A DNA stretch of 7,933 bases, taken from the NCBI GenBank assembly GCA_016209725.1, contig JACQVO010000210.1:1-7933 (forward strand), in the 5' to 3' direction. Origin of the DNA: Candidatus Methylomirabilota bacterium. GTDB lineage: Bacteria; Methylomirabilota; Methylomirabilia; Methylomirabilales; 2-02-FULL-66-22. Both the position numbers and the translations under genes were made by a program. The notes under the pieces are model-generated. The model was not told the origin of the DNA and ran no database searches. It worked only from the letters and a program-made list of their open reading frames with translations. Shown in pieces: positions 6,450 to 7,933 of this stretch (the stretch's first letter is position 1; each line of letters starts with the position of its first letter).

Positions 6450-6702
6450 GCCTCGCGGCGGACACGCAGGTGATTCTGCCACCCGGGTCAGACGGCTGGC
6501 AGACCCTGAGATATGCCCTCGGTGGGTTGGTGCGGCCTGATCGGTTCTCCACGAGGCCCCAGGCGCCGCGGAGCGGACGCGACGAGAATGCCGGCGGATC
6601 TCGGACGCACAAGACCAGCGCTTCACCTTCCCATGTTCATCGCCTGTGGTGCCCATCCCGCCCAAATGCGAGAGTCTCCGCCGACCTAGTCCCGAGAGCC
6701 CC

Positions 6703-6753
6703 TCCACAGGCATCCCACAGGAAATCCACAGACAAAATGGTTTTATGCACAGG
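6703..6753 (+). repeat. Helically phased CCACAG repeats with a perfect DnaA-box match
   Basis: CCACAG occurs at 6704-6709, 6715-6720 and 6726-6731, an exact 11-bp period, and GCACAG follows at 6747-6752, 21 bp on. The last one belongs to TTATGCACA (6743-6751), which fits the DnaA-box consensus TTATNCACA; AAATCCACA (6722-6730) is a two-mismatch relative. An inverted CCTGTGG lies at 6643-6649. Repeats on one helix face suggest cooperative binding of a regulator or of DnaA. Confidence 0.6.
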
Positions 6754-6792
6754 AAAAATGCCGCTGTCCCCAGGTTGTTCTATTGCATTTCT

Positions 6793-6841
6793 CGGGAGAG
6801 GCGGGATACCCTCCCGGCAGAACATTCATGCCTTCTGCCGG
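6793..6841 (+). promoter_or_regulatory. Two overlapping, mutually exclusive hairpins in the leader of the zinc-ribbon gene
   Basis: Hairpin A pairs CGGGAG (6793-6798) with CTCCCG (6811-6816). Hairpin B pairs CCGGCAGAA (6814-6822) with TTCTGCCGG (6833-6841), a perfect 9-bp stem with a 10-nt loop. They share bases 6814-6816, so only one can form at a time. Hairpin B ends 25 nt before the proposed start codon. It could be a leader switch, or B may simply be a dyad operator. Confidence 0.45.
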
Positions 6842-6866
6842 ACCCTCCAGCGGGAGCAAGCGCGGA

Positions 6867-7109
6867 ATGGCTCCCCGGGAACCCGACATTATGCCAGCCG
6901 ACTCGGAGCCCTCACCGGTATGGGTTCGGGTGTGTGCTTGGTGTGGGATTCTCCTTCCGGGGGAAGGGCAGCCCCAGGATTCTGGGGCTGGCCCGGCGTT
7001 GACGACCCACGGCATTTGCCCGAGTTGTCGGGATGCCTTCATTGGTGCAGTGATCGCCGAGAGGGCGACCCCCAAGCGAGACAGCCCCGCGGCGAGTGAG
7101 CCCGTCTGA
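6867..7109 (+). CDS. Small double-CxxC zinc-ribbon-like protein, function unknown
   Basis: This is a protein of about 80 residues with two zinc knuckles: Cys23/Cys26 in VCAWCG and Cys51/Cys54 in THGICPSC, 24 residues apart. The spacing and the CAWCG...THGICP pattern are what a compact zinc ribbon needs, and I recall similar short stand-alone proteins in environmental bacteria. No catalytic motif is visible. The start is uncertain: ATG 6867 has GGGAG 10 nt upstream, while in-frame ATGs at 6783, 6828 and 6891 are alternatives; 6828 would fall in the loop of the leader hairpin. A perfect 9-bp hairpin (6969-6977 with 6982-6990, loop GATT) sits inside the coding region between the two knuckles. 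Flanking residues are Pro/Ser/Glu-rich and look disordered. It probably works in protein or nucleic-acid contacts, which is inference only. Confidence 0.62.
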   Translation: MAPREPDIMPADSEPSPVWVRVCAWCGILLPGEGQPQDSGAGPALTTHGICPSCRDAFIGAVIAERATPKRDSPAASEPV

Positions 7110-7341
7110 GGTCGCCTCTTCTCCGCAACCCCCCCCGGCGCTCCCGCCATCGGACGCAACAACTCGGATCCTCGGTTCCAGGTAAACCGGTTCCGGAACG
7201 GTCCGGACGGCGGCTCTCCATCGGACTTGCTCCCTCGATCGGGTTGGGATATGTTCCAGCGACGTGGGGGGCTCGGAGTCTGACGCATCCGCCGGAGATG
7301 GGGGAAACGAGCGGCGGGTGAAGGTGAAGGAGGGAGAGACG
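7110..7341. other. Intergenic leader of the downstream Cys-rich gene
   Basis: These 232 bp hold a perfect 10-bp palindrome GTTCCGGAAC (7190-7199) and a direct repeat CGGTTCC (7173-7179, 7188-7194; 15 bp apart), either of which could be an operator. A promoter candidate follows (7227-7255). No credible reading frame is present. Confidence 0.4.
7227..7255 (+). promoter_or_regulatory. Candidate sigma-70-type promoter for the gene at 7342
   Basis: TTGCTC (7227-7232) and TATGTT (7250-7255) are separated by 17 bp, matching consensus at 3 of 6 and 4 of 6. Transcription would start near 7262, giving a leader of about 80 nt ending in the AGGAGG site at 7328-7333. Confidence 0.3.
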
Positions 7342-7680
7342 ATGGGGCTCCTGGACAGGTTGACGTCGCTGTTTTCACCCAAGCCGTCCAAGGAGGCCGA
7401 CGACGCCATCCACATCTACGTGGAGTGCGGCCGGTGCAAGTCGGCCGTCCACGTTCGCCTGGACAAACGCCACGACCTCAGCCAGGGGGAAGCCGGCGGC
7501 TACTTCGTCCGGAAGGAGATCATGGACAGCAAGTGCTTCCGTCTGATGACGGCGGAGATCACGCTCGACAGCGGCTACCGCGTCCAGGCCCAGGATCTGC
7601 AGGGCGGCCGGTTCCTTTCGAAGGAGGAATTCGAGGCCGCCACGCCCTCCGGGGTAGATCCTCGGAGACCGGGCTCATGA
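7342..7680 (+). CDS. Small conserved Cys-rich protein (CxxC plus distal Cys), function unknown
   Basis: This is a 112-residue soluble protein. ATG 7342 is supported by AGGAGG (7328-7333) 8 nt upstream; the in-frame extension back to 7264 is low in hydrophobic residues and lacks a ribosome site. After an amphipathic N-terminus (MGLLDRLTSLFSPK) comes IYVECGRCKSAVHVRLDKR, with Cys29 and Cys32, then DLS...GGYFVRKEIMDSKCF with Cys65, then a beta-rich end with LQGGRFLSKEEFEA. I recall the layout (I/LYVxCxxC, VRxDxRNDLS, YxVRKxIxGSxxCF, GGxFxxxEEY) from uncharacterised short proteins of Chloroflexota and other environmental bacteria. Three cysteines would give an incomplete zinc site, so a fourth ligand (for example His24 or His37) or dimer sharing is needed. 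Its end lies 34 bp from the converging dehydrogenase gene. No function can be assigned. Confidence 0.8.
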   Translation: MGLLDRLTSLFSPKPSKEADDAIHIYVECGRCKSAVHVRLDKRHDLSQGEAGGYFVRKEIMDSKCFRLMTAEITLDSGYRVQAQDLQGGRFLSKEEFEAATPSGVDPRRPGS

Positions 7681-7714
7681 ATCGCGGGCCCCGGTCCCAT
7701 TCCTCTCTGTACAG

Positions 7715-7933
7715 TCAGCGATCAAGCACTTCCGGGTTCAACAGCGTGGGAGGTCTCTCCCCTCGCAGGGCTTGCACCACGGTGCGGGCAGCGCGCCGGC
7801 GGAGTTCACGCTCCGACTCCTCGGAATACCACGCGGCGTGCGGGGTGAGCAGCACATGGGGCAGGCTCCTGAGCGCGTGATCTTGAGGCAGCGGCTCCGC
7901 CTCGAAGACATCCAGACCCGCCCCGGCGATCCA
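7715..7933 (-). CDS. D-isomer-specific 2-hydroxyacid dehydrogenase, C-terminal fragment (gene continues past the right edge)
   Basis: The last 72 codons of a gene enter from the right edge and end at TGA (7717-7715). The residues WIAGAGLDVFEAEPLP, then LPHVLLTPHAAWYSEES, are the C-terminal signature of NAD-dependent D-2-hydroxyacid dehydrogenases (phosphoglycerate dehydrogenase, hydroxypyruvate reductase and CtBP-like members). These enzymes interconvert 2-keto acids and D-2-hydroxyacids in the cytoplasm. His32 of the fragment (TPHAAW) is the catalytic acid/base; the catalytic Glu and the nucleotide-binding domain lie outside the window. The AAWYSEES variant is, from memory, commoner in CtBP/hydroxypyruvate-reductase-like proteins than in SerA, but the substrate cannot be fixed from this part. 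The C-terminal tail (RGERPPTLLNPEVL) is typical in length, with no ACT domain, so a long SerA form is excluded. Confidence 0.93.
   Translation of the reverse strand, partial: WIAGAGLDVFEAEPLPQDHALRSLPHVLLTPHAAWYSEESERELRRRAARTVVQALRGERPPTLLNPEVLDR

Larger units (their letters stand above)
6354..6866. other. Gene-poor region of about 510 bp between the glycosyltransferases and the small zinc-ribbon gene
   Basis: No reading frame here gives a credible protein: translations are Arg/Ser/Pro-rich without hydrophobic or motif structure. Bases 6354-6640 hold only the weak minus-strand promoter candidate. Bases 6700-6760 are conspicuously AT-richer and carry the phased CCACAG repeats and a DnaA-box match. 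Bases 6793-6841 hold two overlapping hairpins. I see no tRNA or recognisable ncRNA. Confidence 0.55.

Noticed and set aside
6472..6490. tRNA-Leu-like 5' end on the minus strand (CCCGGGTGGCAGAATC)
   Set aside because: No T-loop (GTTCRA), anticodon stem or closing acceptor stem follows at tRNA distance; chance similarity.
6703..6753. CRISPR-like array
   Set aside because: The repeat units are only 6-8 bp with 3-5 bp between them, far too short for CRISPR repeats and spacers.
6703..6753. Chromosomal origin of replication
   Set aside because: Only one exact DnaA box, and no dnaA, dnaN or strong AT-rich unwinding element in view. Kept as a DnaA-box-like site only.
6470..7099. 209-codon plus-strand frame across the gene-poor region
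   Set aside because: Composition is Arg/Ser/Pro/Gly-rich, and it overlaps the double-CxxC gene in another frame, which has the recognisable motif.

Overview
The window is GC-rich and densely coded, with purine-rich Shine-Dalgarno sites. It holds a two-PDZ HtrA/Do envelope protease, polar amino acid ABC transport, and PMT/GT39-type membrane glycosyltransferases. This suggests a Gram-negative-type, probably environmental bacterium of a high-GC lineage. NC10/Methylomirabilota, Rokubacteria or a relative would fit, but that placement is a guess because no marker gene is present.

Layout from left to right: (1) the 3' part of a polar amino acid ABC transporter ATPase on the + strand (1-614), broken by an in-frame TAG at 132-134 in the Q-loop. 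(2) A convergent gap with an 8-bp hairpin, then a minus-strand HtrA-like protein (755-1771) with signal peptide, trypsin-like fold and one PDZ, in which all three catalytic-triad positions are substituted: a pseudoprotease. (3) A 357-bp divergent intergenic region, then a complete HtrA/DegP/MucD-type protease (2129-3625) with intact triad and two PDZ domains. (4) A 17-bp hairpin, then a small Cys/His-rich protein with a basic tail (3703-4119). (5) A minus-strand pair of membrane glycosyltransferase-like genes joined by a TGATG overlap (5715-6353, then 4189-5715). Both look internally shortened compared with the usual family architecture. (6) A roughly 510-bp gene-poor stretch (6354-6866) with 11-bp-phased CCACAG repeats, a DnaA-box match and two mutually exclusive hairpins. 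(7) Two small zinc-site proteins on the + strand (about 6867-7109 and 7342-7680). (8) The C-terminal end of a D-isomer-specific 2-hydroxyacid dehydrogenase on the minus strand, running off the right edge (7715-7933).

The most interesting part is the divergent HtrA pair: an active protease facing a signal-peptide-bearing, PDZ-bearing relative that appears catalytically dead. Such a pair could work as enzyme plus decoy, chaperone or regulator. The other theme is erosion or collapse: an amber codon in the ABC ATPase and two adjacent glycosyltransferase genes that seem to lack middle sections. Read-level checking should decide whether these are biology or assembly error. No CRISPR array, rRNA, tRNA, transposase or recombinase gene is visible.
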